From Methanobacteriota archaeon (lineage in GTDB: Archaea; Thermoplasmatota; Poseidoniia; Poseidoniales; Poseidoniaceae): a DNA stretch of 34,272 nucleotides. The notes under the pieces were generated by a model. It did not search any database and was not told the origin of the DNA. It saw only the letters and a list, made by a program, of their open reading frames with translations. Positions 26,442 to 34,272 of the stretch are shown here, in pieces. Numbering within the stretch: position 1 is the first letter of the stretch; every line of letters starts with the position of its first letter. Position numbers and translations under genes: made by a program. The stretch lies in contig JAACDG010000011.1 of the NCBI GenBank assembly GCA_009937025.1, positions 1-34,272 on the forward strand, written 5' to 3'.

Positions 26442-27821
26442 TCAAAACAACAATGTTTTCACCATAAACCAAGGTGAATGTAAATTCTCTTGCGCTTCTT
26501 TACTCGCAATCATCTCAGTCATCATTTCTTGGAGAGCCGGTTTCTTTTCCGCTTTCCCTACAAACCAATTGAGGAGCCAAGATTTTCTGCTGAGTTTTTG
26601 CATCCGATAGGAGTTAATCAATTCTGGTCCAAGTACTTTCCAAACTTCGTCTTGGTATTCAAGAAACGGTCTTTTTTCGGTGATGTGCCGAGCAGCCATC
26701 TCTCCAGTTACCAGAGCATTACCGACACCTTCCCCCGAAAACGGGTCAATCAATGAGGCAGCATCTCCGACCAATCGAATACCGTTCATACTTGAACGGC
26801 GCGGTTGACGAGAGGTTTTCTTTCGAGGCGAGCCAAAAGGAAGTTGCCATCCTTTGGCTGAGCCCGGTACCATTTCAGCTTCAGCAAATCGCTCTTTGAA
26901 CATTGGATGATTAGCGATTACATCGGCTTGAAGAGCCTTCAATTTCTTCTTCTGTTTATCCAACAGCCCCATGACCATTCCGATACCGACGTTCACGACA
27001 TTTTCGGAAACTGGGAAGAGCCAAAAGTATCCGGGAATAACCGAATCAACAAAGTGAATTTCAATATCGCCGACGTTTGTTTCACAGCCCTTGACGTTCT
27101 GCCAATACTCGCGATATCCCCCGCAATAATGGTCTCTGTCCATCATGACTTCATTGTATGATGACTCGACAACCGAGCGAGCAACCGGACATCTGTAGCC
27201 TGCAGCCCCAACCAATTCTCGAGTGTAATATGTCCGCTCTTCACCGCCTCTACCGCCTATTCGAACAATGACGCCGGAGTCATGCCGAGCATCCCCCGCC
27301 CCTTCACCGGGGTCTTCGCCGCCAGCACCATCATCAAACAACACAGAGCGTACTTCTCCGCCTTGAATGACCAAACCATCAGCTTCTCGCACCATTGCTT
27401 GGCAACGATTGAACAGTAAAGAATCAAATTGCGCACGAGGTAAAGCATAGCCTGCCTCTAGTCTTTGAACGTCTTCTTCGGGCAACGGGACACGAACCGT
27501 ATTTCCTTTTGGTGATGAAAATACAATGCCTGTGACTCTAAAATGGGGCGTCGATTCTAAATCTGCTTTTACGCCGAGCTCGTTGACGTGAGAGAGCGAT
27601 TTCCCACCCACGGCATCGCCGCAAATTTTGTCGCGTGGCCACACATCTTTTTCGATTAACAAGACACGTGCGCCGGATTTAGCCAAGTAGCCCGCAGCGG
27701 AAGAACCACCAGGTCCACCACCAACGACAATAGCGTCGAATTCCGTACCACTTTCAGGGACCTCGCCAGTCTCGATGGGTAATTCCCATGCCCGCACCGT
27801 AGAACCCCCATCCTCCGTCAT
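26442..27821 (-). CDS. Geranylgeranyl reductase-family FAD-dependent oxidoreductase
   Basis: FDAIVVGGGPGGSSAAGYLAKSGARVLLIEKDVWPRDKICGDAVGGKSL; IRLVGDAASLIDPFSGEGVGNALVTGEMAA. ATG 27821 (27839 also possible). Confidence 0.9.
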   Translation of the reverse strand: MTEDGGSTVRAWELPIETGEVPESGTEFDAIVVGGGPGGSSAAGYLAKSGARVLLIEKDVWPRDKICGDAVGGKSLSHVNELGVKADLESTPHFRVTGIVFSSPKGNTVRVPLPEEDVQRLEAGYALPRAQFDSLLFNRCQAMVREADGLVIQGGEVRSVLFDDGAGGEDPGEGAGDARHDSGVIVRIGGRGGEERTYYTRELVGAAGYRCPVARSVVESSYNEVMMDRDHYCGGYREYWQNVKGCETNVGDIEIHFVDSVIPGYFWLFPVSENVVNVGIGMVMGLLDKQKKKLKALQADVIANHPMFKERFAEAEMVPGSAKGWQLPFGSPRKKTSRQPRRSSMNGIRLVGDAASLIDPFSGEGVGNALVTGEMAARHITEKRPFLEYQDEVWKVLGPELINSYRMQKLSRKSWLLNWFVGKAEKKPALQEMMTEMIASKEAQENLHSPWFMVKTLLF

Positions 27822-27926
27822 ATCGACAACACACCACATTCACTCCTTGAGTCTTCGTCTTCAAGCAGTTGCAAATCACCTGTCTCGACCGCTATACTCA
27901 TTCGGCGCCAACTTCGGCCATGGGGT

Positions 27927-28901
27927 ATGGGCGAAACCCTCTCGCAACCCAGCAGTGGTTTGGAAGCCGGCCCAGCCAGTCCGCTGCAGAGGAAGAAAGC
28001 ATTGTTTGCATTGCTTGTTGTTACTTCCGTATGGGGTGCGACTTTCATCTGGATGAAACAAGCCCTCAATGCTCTCGAACCCGAAATAATCGATTACGGA
28101 CAATTCCAAGTGGTTGCAGTACTTGTTGCGGCACGATTTACTGTAGCGGCATTGGCTATGATTCTCATCTTCCCGAAGGCCCGAGCGGCCCTCAATCAAC
28201 GTGAACAATGGCGCGGAGGCTTCATTCTCGGAGGAATCATGCTTGTTGGTTTCGTTACCCAAATGATTGGCCTAGAAGAAATCAGCCCTTCAGTTTCCGC
28301 TTTTCTAACATCTCTCTACGTGGTTTTCACGGCCCTTATTACAGTTATATTCACTAAATCACGACCATCTCGTGCTTTACTCATGGGTGTATTTCTGGCA
28401 ACATTCGGTGCGGGTGTCATACAAGGCCCTCCACATTTGACATGGGGACTTGGAGAAATTCTAACTGTGATTTGTGCAGTCTTCTTCGCCCTCCACATCA
28501 TCTACACTCAGAAAATAACTCAACAAGTGGAACCTATTGGAGTTACACAAACATCTTTTCTCGTCGTTGCAATAGGTTCAATCCTTCTGCTGTTCCTTTT
28601 TGGTGGCGGGCGCTCACTCTCACAATGGGAACTTGTGTTCAAAGACGGAGTGTTTTTGCAAGTGCTTTGTCTTGGGCTCGGCGGCTCCCTGTTTTGTTTG
28701 CTTTTACTCAACCTCTATCAACGATATTTGCACCCAATTCAAGCAGCAATTATCTATGCATTTGAACCAGTTTGGGCCACAATATACGGTTTGAGTCTTG
28801 GCCTTGACCATTGGAGTGGATGGATTCTCCTTGGCGGCGGGGCGCTTTTCATTGGCAACATTGTGGTTGAAATTTTCTCAAGTGCCGATGGGGAAGAGTA
28901 A
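27927..28901 (+). CDS. EamA/DMT-family transporter
   Basis: About 10 hydrophobic segments; VTSVWGATFIWMKQAL, ISPSVSAFLTSLYVVFTALI, LHPIQAAIIYAFEPVWATIYGLSLG. Confidence 0.92.
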   Translation: MGETLSQPSSGLEAGPASPLQRKKALFALLVVTSVWGATFIWMKQALNALEPEIIDYGQFQVVAVLVAARFTVAALAMILIFPKARAALNQREQWRGGFILGGIMLVGFVTQMIGLEEISPSVSAFLTSLYVVFTALITVIFTKSRPSRALLMGVFLATFGAGVIQGPPHLTWGLGEILTVICAVFFALHIIYTQKITQQVEPIGVTQTSFLVVAIGSILLLFLFGGGRSLSQWELVFKDGVFLQVLCLGLGGSLFCLLLLNLYQRYLHPIQAAIIYAFEPVWATIYGLSLGLDHWSGWILLGGGALFIGNIVVEIFSSADGEE

Positions 28902-30122
28902 ATGATGGCCGACGATTCGACTGAGATGAGGGATTCTATGGCAGCAGACGATAATCTTGATTTGAAAGGATTTGGAAGTAAAGCAGTACACAGCGGAACC
29001 AACCACATTGGCGACGCCGTAAACACCCCTATTTTCCAATCCTCGACCTACAAACTCACGGATGAACGCTATGCTGGATGGGCGGATGGAGCCCAACACA
29101 CACTTCTCTATGCACGAATCTCATCGGTCAATTCTGCTGCGGTTGCCGAAAAGTTGACTGCGATGGAAGGCGGCGAAGATGCAGAGACATTTTCTTCCGG
29201 CATGGCGGCAATCTCAACGACTCTGATGTCGTTTCTTTCAGCAGGCGACCATATTGTGGCCTCACCAGACGTCTATGGGGGGACATACGGCCTCCTTACA
29301 GAAGAACTTCCACGGTTCGGTATTGAAACCACCATGGCAGATATGCGAGACCCAGCATCATACGAAGCAGCTATTCAGCCAAACACCAAAATTCTCTACA
29401 TCGAAACACTCACGAATCCTGTGCTCAAAGTCTGCGACATTCCCGCTATGGTCGAAATCGCAAAGCGCCACAACCTCCTCTGTATTATTGATAACACCTT
29501 TACTTCACCATGGGCTTGCCAACCACTTTCAATGGGCGTTGATTTAGTCATCCATTCCACCACGAAATACCTTGGCGGACATTCCGATATCATCGGCGGC
29601 GGCGTGGTTGGTTCGAAGGAACTCATCGCTGAAATATTCGGCCGAAAAGCCATATTTGGGGGAAATCCAGACCCGCACACATGTTATCTCCTTGAGAGAG
29701 GTATGCGCACGTTACATGTTCGAATGCCAGTTTTGTGTCAGAATGCAGCTGAACTCGCACGGCGGTTAGAAGCCCACCCAATGATTGAGAAGGTCAACCA
29801 CCCCTCTCTCCCTTCACACGAGGATTATGAAGTCGCTCAACGCGTCATGCCTAAAGGAACAGGGATGATTGCTTTCGTCGTCAAAGGTGGCGATGAAGCC
29901 GCGTTGAAATTCATGCGCGGACTCAAGATGATTTACGAAGCAACAAGTTTGGGGGGTGTTGAATCGTTGGTTGAATGCCCTTTCAATTCAAGCCATATGA
30001 TGATTCCAGAAGACGTTCGACACGCCGCAGGTCTTACACCAGGCTTTGTTCGAATCAGTATTGGAATCGAAGACGTTGAAGATTTGTGGACAGACCTCGA
30101 AAGAGGATTTGCCAACCTTTGA
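28902..30122 (+). CDS. Cys/Met-metabolism PLP-dependent enzyme (cystathionine gamma-synthase/lyase or O-acetylhomoserine sulfhydrylase type)
   Basis: VHSGTNHIGDAVNTPIFQSSTY, YARISSVN, SSGMAAI, DNTFTSPWACQPLSMGVDLVIHSTTKYLGGHSDIIGG (PLP-Lys), SLGGVESLVECP, VRISIGIED. Confidence 0.94.
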   Translation: MMADDSTEMRDSMAADDNLDLKGFGSKAVHSGTNHIGDAVNTPIFQSSTYKLTDERYAGWADGAQHTLLYARISSVNSAAVAEKLTAMEGGEDAETFSSGMAAISTTLMSFLSAGDHIVASPDVYGGTYGLLTEELPRFGIETTMADMRDPASYEAAIQPNTKILYIETLTNPVLKVCDIPAMVEIAKRHNLLCIIDNTFTSPWACQPLSMGVDLVIHSTTKYLGGHSDIIGGGVVGSKELIAEIFGRKAIFGGNPDPHTCYLLERGMRTLHVRMPVLCQNAAELARRLEAHPMIEKVNHPSLPSHEDYEVAQRVMPKGTGMIAFVVKGGDEAALKFMRGLKMIYEATSLGGVESLVECPFNSSHMMIPEDVRHAAGLTPGFVRISIGIEDVEDLWTDLERGFANL

Positions 30123-30124
30123 AT

Positions 30125-31108
30125 TCAGATTGCTTCACCAGTAACTGTTTTGAGGGCTGAAAAAGCCTCCATCCAAGCAGATGTTGCTTCTTCAACATCA
30201 TCATCATCGCAACTGTACAGAGTTTTTCCTGCATCGAGCAATTGTTGAGTTGCTCCCATCCAAGCCCCTCCGCGGTCCCTTGCATTGATTTCAAAGTGCC
30301 ACTCTTGGCCAGTTGACCGACCAGCAGCGAGCAACCAAGCCCATGCAGCAGCGGCAGAATCAATAGAATCGTGCCGTTGTGTAGCGTTTCGTTCTGCTTT
30401 TCCGTCGCCTTCCAACAAACCTTGCAGAATCAAGCCATGAACCGCTCCAGTTGCCCCAGACAATTTTTCTTCGCGTGTTGGGAACCGAGTAATTTTCTTG
30501 GCCATCTCACGAGCAGAATCGAGACTCTTGAGGAAATTCCCAAACGGCTGAGGCTTTTTGTGTTGCTTTTTCCAAATTTCTTCTGCTTCGGCACCCGTGA
30601 TGCCAAGTCCAGCCAAACCCTCGAGGCCCCATTTTTCCCACAATGCTCCGAGAACATTGCCGCAACTGGTACCTTCCATGACTTCCAATGCCGCAGCCTT
30701 ACGCTCAGAAACATCACCCTTCGCAGTGATTCGTACTCCTTCGCCATCGACTGAACCTTCTCGCATAGAAGCGTAGAGCATGTGGGCGGCTAAATTGCGT
30801 TCATCGTTTGAGCCAGGATGGGATTGTAAAGCCTCTTCAATCTCATCGAAATCCGACCCTGTGATCCACGAATCTCCAACGACTAAACCAGAATCAATTG
30901 AATCCAATACCGACCTTCGTATCGCCAGAGCGATGACGCCTTCATTCATGGTCAAACCTTGCCATGCATCGAGAACTTTATCTTTACTTTCTGTGGCAGA
31001 ATCAGGCAATGGAGTCGATACATCCCATCCTTTCGGCGTCCAAAAAGCCTCGATTTTAAGAATCGAAGGAAGGAAAGGTGGCAACATTGAAAGTGCAAGA
31101 TGATGCAT
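30125..31108 (-). CDS. Conserved-looking protein of unknown function (327 aa)
   Basis: Long ORF flush against the convergent neighbour (2-bp gap), with a good match to the window's gene packing; no recognised domain. Confidence 0.7.
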   Translation of the reverse strand: MHHLALSMLPPFLPSILKIEAFWTPKGWDVSTPLPDSATESKDKVLDAWQGLTMNEGVIALAIRRSVLDSIDSGLVVGDSWITGSDFDEIEEALQSHPGSNDERNLAAHMLYASMREGSVDGEGVRITAKGDVSERKAAALEVMEGTSCGNVLGALWEKWGLEGLAGLGITGAEAEEIWKKQHKKPQPFGNFLKSLDSAREMAKKITRFPTREEKLSGATGAVHGLILQGLLEGDGKAERNATQRHDSIDSAAAAWAWLLAAGRSTGQEWHFEINARDRGGAWMGATQQLLDAGKTLYSCDDDDVEEATSAWMEAFSALKTVTGEAI

Positions 31109-31152
31109 AAATGACGATTCTTTCTTCTCGGTTTTTGATAAACTGTCAAAAC

Positions 31153-31878
31153 CTATAGCAAGGATTGGTCCGTGCTTAAATGAGAATCGAACATAACCCT
31201 CGCCGCTTGTTTGAAGTCGTGTACTGCTTGAGCATCAATCCCCTCCGTCACCCAAATAGGCACCGACAAATCATCGTGTTTGGTGAATTCAAACCGAGAA
31301 CGCTCCAAGACATCATCAAGCCATTCGTCAGGTGGAGTTGGGTTTGGCCCAGTGCAAACAAAACCGCCTTTCCATGTGAAGAAATACATGCCACGCTTAG
31401 CGTGGTCTTCCCACGGCAACATACGAAGCGTAAGGTTGGAATAATTTTGTAAACCCGCAAGATAGCCTTGCTTCCCTTCTCCACGCCGAATGAATGAGGC
31501 AGAACCGAAAGAGCTTGAATTGAATTTACCAACGACGGTGATGTCTTGGTCGTGAGCAGCATGGAGAGACCCGGCAAAGGCCTTAGCCACAGGGTCGCCG
31601 CGCTTTGCCATCATGCGCTTACTCAAGTAAGCCATGTTGTCCTTTTTTCGAAGAATCATTTCAAGTGATTTCATTGTCTTTGTAACGGGGTCGACTCGCC
31701 CCCAACGAAGCCTCCCTTTCCACGTCATCACGGGTAAGTGTGCCCTTGGGTTTTCCAAGAGTTTTGCAAGTTCTCGCTTGAGTTTATTAGCGGTTGCTTC
31801 GTTGGCATGTTTGGTTCCACGCATCCGAAAACGCTGCTTTTTTTGACCGGGGAATTCTACTTTCGACGGACCGGCCAT
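31153..31878 (-). CDS. Protein of unknown function with basic N-terminus (241 aa)
   Basis: Long ORF with a non-overlapping position and plausible composition (MAGPSKVEFPGQKKQRFRMRGTKHANEATANKLKREL...); no recognised domain. Confidence 0.7.
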   Translation of the reverse strand: MAGPSKVEFPGQKKQRFRMRGTKHANEATANKLKRELAKLLENPRAHLPVMTWKGRLRWGRVDPVTKTMKSLEMILRKKDNMAYLSKRMMAKRGDPVAKAFAGSLHAAHDQDITVVGKFNSSSFGSASFIRRGEGKQGYLAGLQNYSNLTLRMLPWEDHAKRGMYFFTWKGGFVCTGPNPTPPDEWLDDVLERSRFEFTKHDDLSVPIWVTEGIDAQAVHDFKQAARVMFDSHLSTDQSLL

Positions 31879-31930
31879 AGATTCCCCTCACCCTCACCCA
31901 AAACCCTCTCTCGTTTGATTCCTTCGCGCC

Positions 31931-31947
31931 TTAAATACTGTCGACAG
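31931..31947 (+). promoter_or_regulatory. TATA-like TTAAATA directly followed by perfect palindrome CTGTCGACAG
   Basis: TTAAATA 31931-31937, CTGTCGACAG 31938-31947, in the divergent region upstream of the AAA ATPase. Confidence 0.4.
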
Positions 31948-32030
31948 GTGAAAGAATACAGCGGAAAAGAAAGCCCGATTACATGAAAGCATGAGGGCAT
32001 CCCAACCGCTAAAAACACAGAGGAATTACA

Positions 32031-33494
32031 ATGAGTGATGAATACGCAGAAGAAGAAGAATATACAATGGAACAACACTATGGGGAGCAACTCCATCCAG
32101 AACCCGAAGACGGTAAGCAACCTTCAATGGTGATGGAAATTCAAACTCCAATGGGCCCAGTTTCCATCGATATGAAGCAGTTAGATATCATCAAAAGTGC
32201 TGTTGCCGCCACCCACAAAACAGCCCCACAGTTGCCACTTGCAGAGCAAATGATGAACGGATTCATCGGCTCCAAACACAAGCGTGATTCACGTTATTGG
32301 AGTGGTAAATTAGGCGTTTTGATGAAGTTGCATTTCGACAACTACCTCGAAGAAGAATTCGAAGTCACAGAAGAATTCATGATTGACCAAGGTAAAATCC
32401 GTGCAGCAATGTACGAGACAATCGCCGTTCAGGACGAGACACGCCTACGCTTCCTTGCTATTGGCACTCGTTTTTACCGTTCAAAGACCGAGCCCGAACA
32501 CCAATTCATTACAGTTTCAACCGTTGACCACGATGGCGACCATCGCTTGTCAGTCTATACTCCTGCAGATACAACAGTTCTTGTAAACGGAAAAGAAGCA
32601 GATGAACTCATCTCTCAAGTTGAGGCTGATTTTTACAAATGCGGCATCCTCAAGGGCGCCTTCTTTGATTTACGATACAACTTCATCACCCGAGACAAAA
32701 GAATTGACGAGTTAATCGCTTGGGACGAAAATGTGAAGGAAGCCCTGTGGAAAGACATCATTGGTTTCCAAAAAGCCATGCCTAAACTCCGCGAATGTGG
32801 AATACCAAATTCACGCGGCGTAATTCTTGCAGGTCCGCCTGGCACTGGGAAAACCATGATTGCAAAATGGCTTGCAGCTCATTCCGACATTACTTGCATT
32901 CTGATTTCTGCTGAGATGATTACTGGCCGAAACGACATCAAATCTTGTTTCGAAATGGCTCGTAAACTCTCTCCGACCTTACTCATCATCGAAGACATCG
33001 ATACAGCAGGGGCTCTTGACCGAAGAGCAACCGACCACCCCTTGTTGGGTGAATTTTTGCAGTCCATGGATGGTATTGTGCCAAACCACGGCGTCATCAC
33101 CCTTGCAACCACCAATCACTCAAACAAAATCGACCCTGCAATCGCAGACCGACCAGGACGATTCGACCGAATCATTGAGGTTGGAATGCCAGGGAAGGAA
33201 CAGCGCTTCCATATCTTCCACCACCTGTTGCAAAAGTTGGATATCTCTCGAAACGTTACACTCGATGTCAAAGAAAAACTGGCAAAGAGTTCTGAAGGTC
33301 TCACAGGTGCATGGATTCGAGCCATTGTCCAAGACAGTTTCATTTTGGCCGCTAGCCAAGACAAAAACAAGATTGGCAAAGACCACTTGTTCGCTGCTCT
33401 GAAAGACGTCATGGAACGCCGGGGTATGGCCTACAGGGTTGCTACTTACACTCCTCCACAAGTTGCTGCCAAGGCAGATGTCTACGTCCAGTGA
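32031..33494 (+). CDS. AAA+ ATPase with uncharacterised N-terminal domain (Bcs1/Cdc48-like AAA core)
   Basis: Walker A LAGPPGTGKTMIAKWLA, Walker B TLLIIEDIDTA, sensor/arginine-finger region ATTNHSNKIDPAIADRPGRFDRIIEV. GAGG upstream of the ATG. Confidence 0.92.
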   Translation: MSDEYAEEEEYTMEQHYGEQLHPEPEDGKQPSMVMEIQTPMGPVSIDMKQLDIIKSAVAATHKTAPQLPLAEQMMNGFIGSKHKRDSRYWSGKLGVLMKLHFDNYLEEEFEVTEEFMIDQGKIRAAMYETIAVQDETRLRFLAIGTRFYRSKTEPEHQFITVSTVDHDGDHRLSVYTPADTTVLVNGKEADELISQVEADFYKCGILKGAFFDLRYNFITRDKRIDELIAWDENVKEALWKDIIGFQKAMPKLRECGIPNSRGVILAGPPGTGKTMIAKWLAAHSDITCILISAEMITGRNDIKSCFEMARKLSPTLLIIEDIDTAGALDRRATDHPLLGEFLQSMDGIVPNHGVITLATTNHSNKIDPAIADRPGRFDRIIEVGMPGKEQRFHIFHHLLQKLDISRNVTLDVKEKLAKSSEGLTGAWIRAIVQDSFILAASQDKNKIGKDHLFAALKDVMERRGMAYRVATYTPPQVAAKADVYVQ

Positions 33495-33536
33495 ATGAAC
33501 TGATGGATTGATGATACCTGCCGCTTTGGACCCTTC

Positions 33537-34272
33537 ATGGTCGAGGTGTCGGTGCTCGGTATTGCACAGGACGGAGGCCATCCACAACCAGGGTGCCTCC
33601 GTCCCTGTTGCGCCAATGTAGCCGAACAACATTACCCAGTTTCACTCGGCATTCGTAGCAGTGAAGGAACCAACCTTCTGATTGAAGCAACACGTCATCT
33701 CGGTGACCAATTCGCCATTTGGGGCCAAACCAATGTCGGCCACCTGTTGCTCACACATGCCCATTTTGGGCACGTCGATGGGTTGGGTTTATTTGGGCGC
33801 GAAACGCTTGCTGCACAGGGGATAGAGTTGCATGTATCCGATGACATGTATCATCTGGTTGACCAAACTCCGCAATGGAATTTAATGGTTCAACAAGGAG
33901 TCTTTGACATACGGACTTTTGCCGCTGGCGATGTTGTCTTTGGCCAGGGCGAACTCTCTGTTGAGGCTGTTCGAATACCTCATCGAGACGAGCTGTCCGA
34001 CATGCATGCTTTCATGGTACGAGGGCCGAGTAAATCACTGCTGTTCCTTCCCGACCCCGATACCTGGAACGAGACGCCTGCCGTTCACAACAGTTCCTCA
34101 ATTCGAGAATGGTTGGCAAAGATGGATGTAGATATTGCGTTGGTCGATGGAACATTTTGGTCTGAAGATGAACTTGGTGGCCGTAATCAAGCGCAAGTTC
34201 CTCACCCGCCAGTACGTCAAACACTGAAGATGCTCGGTGAGAAACAATCAAGCGACCCAGAAATTTTGTTCA
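33537..34272 (+). CDS. MBL-fold metallohydrolase, PqqB-like; open at the right window edge
   Basis: Own translation from ATG 33537 is open to the edge: MVEVSVLGIAQDGGHPQPGCLRPCCANVAEQHYPVSLGIRSSEGTNLLIEATRH...HLLLTHAHFGHVDGLGLFGRE...LLFLPDPDTWNE...DIALVDGTFWSEDELGGRNQAQVPHPPV. Not listed in the ORF track because no stop is present. Confidence 0.85.
   Translation, partial: MVEVSVLGIAQDGGHPQPGCLRPCCANVAEQHYPVSLGIRSSEGTNLLIEATRHLGDQFAIWGQTNVGHLLLTHAHFGHVDGLGLFGRETLAAQGIELHVSDDMYHLVDQTPQWNLMVQQGVFDIRTFAAGDVVFGQGELSVEAVRIPHRDELSDMHAFMVRGPSKSLLFLPDPDTWNETPAVHNSSSIREWLAKMDVDIALVDGTFWSEDELGGRNQAQVPHPPVRQTLKMLGEKQSSDPEILF

Noticed and set aside
33465-33494. Possible HbYX proteasome-docking tail on the AAA+ ATPase (ends ADVYVQ)
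   Set aside because: HbYX requires Tyr as the second-to-last residue; here Tyr is third from the end, so the motif does not fit.
1-34272. Search by eye for tRNA, rRNA, CRISPR arrays, IS elements, integrases and phage genes
   Set aside because: None recognised; the window reads as ordinary streamlined chromosome. A tRNAscan/Infernal run would be decisive for small RNAs.

Overview
This window looks like a gene-dense chromosomal segment from a planktonic euryarchaeon, most likely Marine Group II / Poseidoniales-like. That placement is inferred from archaeal lipid genes (GGGP synthase, geranylgeranyl-reductase-family protein), the archaeal eL20/LX-pfdA-ftsY cluster and a proteorhodopsin. I support 29 protein-coding genes, including one open at the right edge (33537..>34272) that is absent from the ORF track. 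I saw no rRNA, tRNA, CRISPR array, IS element or prophage. Best second-look items: (1) a MamK/MreB-like actin followed by a 421-aa coiled-coil protein, a candidate archaeal cytoskeletal module; (2) a rhodopsin with a DTK-type motif (Lys at the proton-donor position) and a GGCCCGGGCC palindrome between a TATA-like box and the start codon; (3) a CBS-HTH regulator divergent from a eukaryotic-type (GSII) glutamine synthetase with an 11-bp-arm inverted repeat between them; (4) a membrane-anchored pseudo-receiver whose phosphoacceptor Asp is replaced by Ala; (5) a two-part sequence element shared upstream of the actin and the CBS-HTH gene; (6) a eukaryotic-like OMP decarboxylase; (7) all six convergent gene pairs overlap or abut within 2 bp. 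Family names come from motif recognition and memory of the families; no searches were run.
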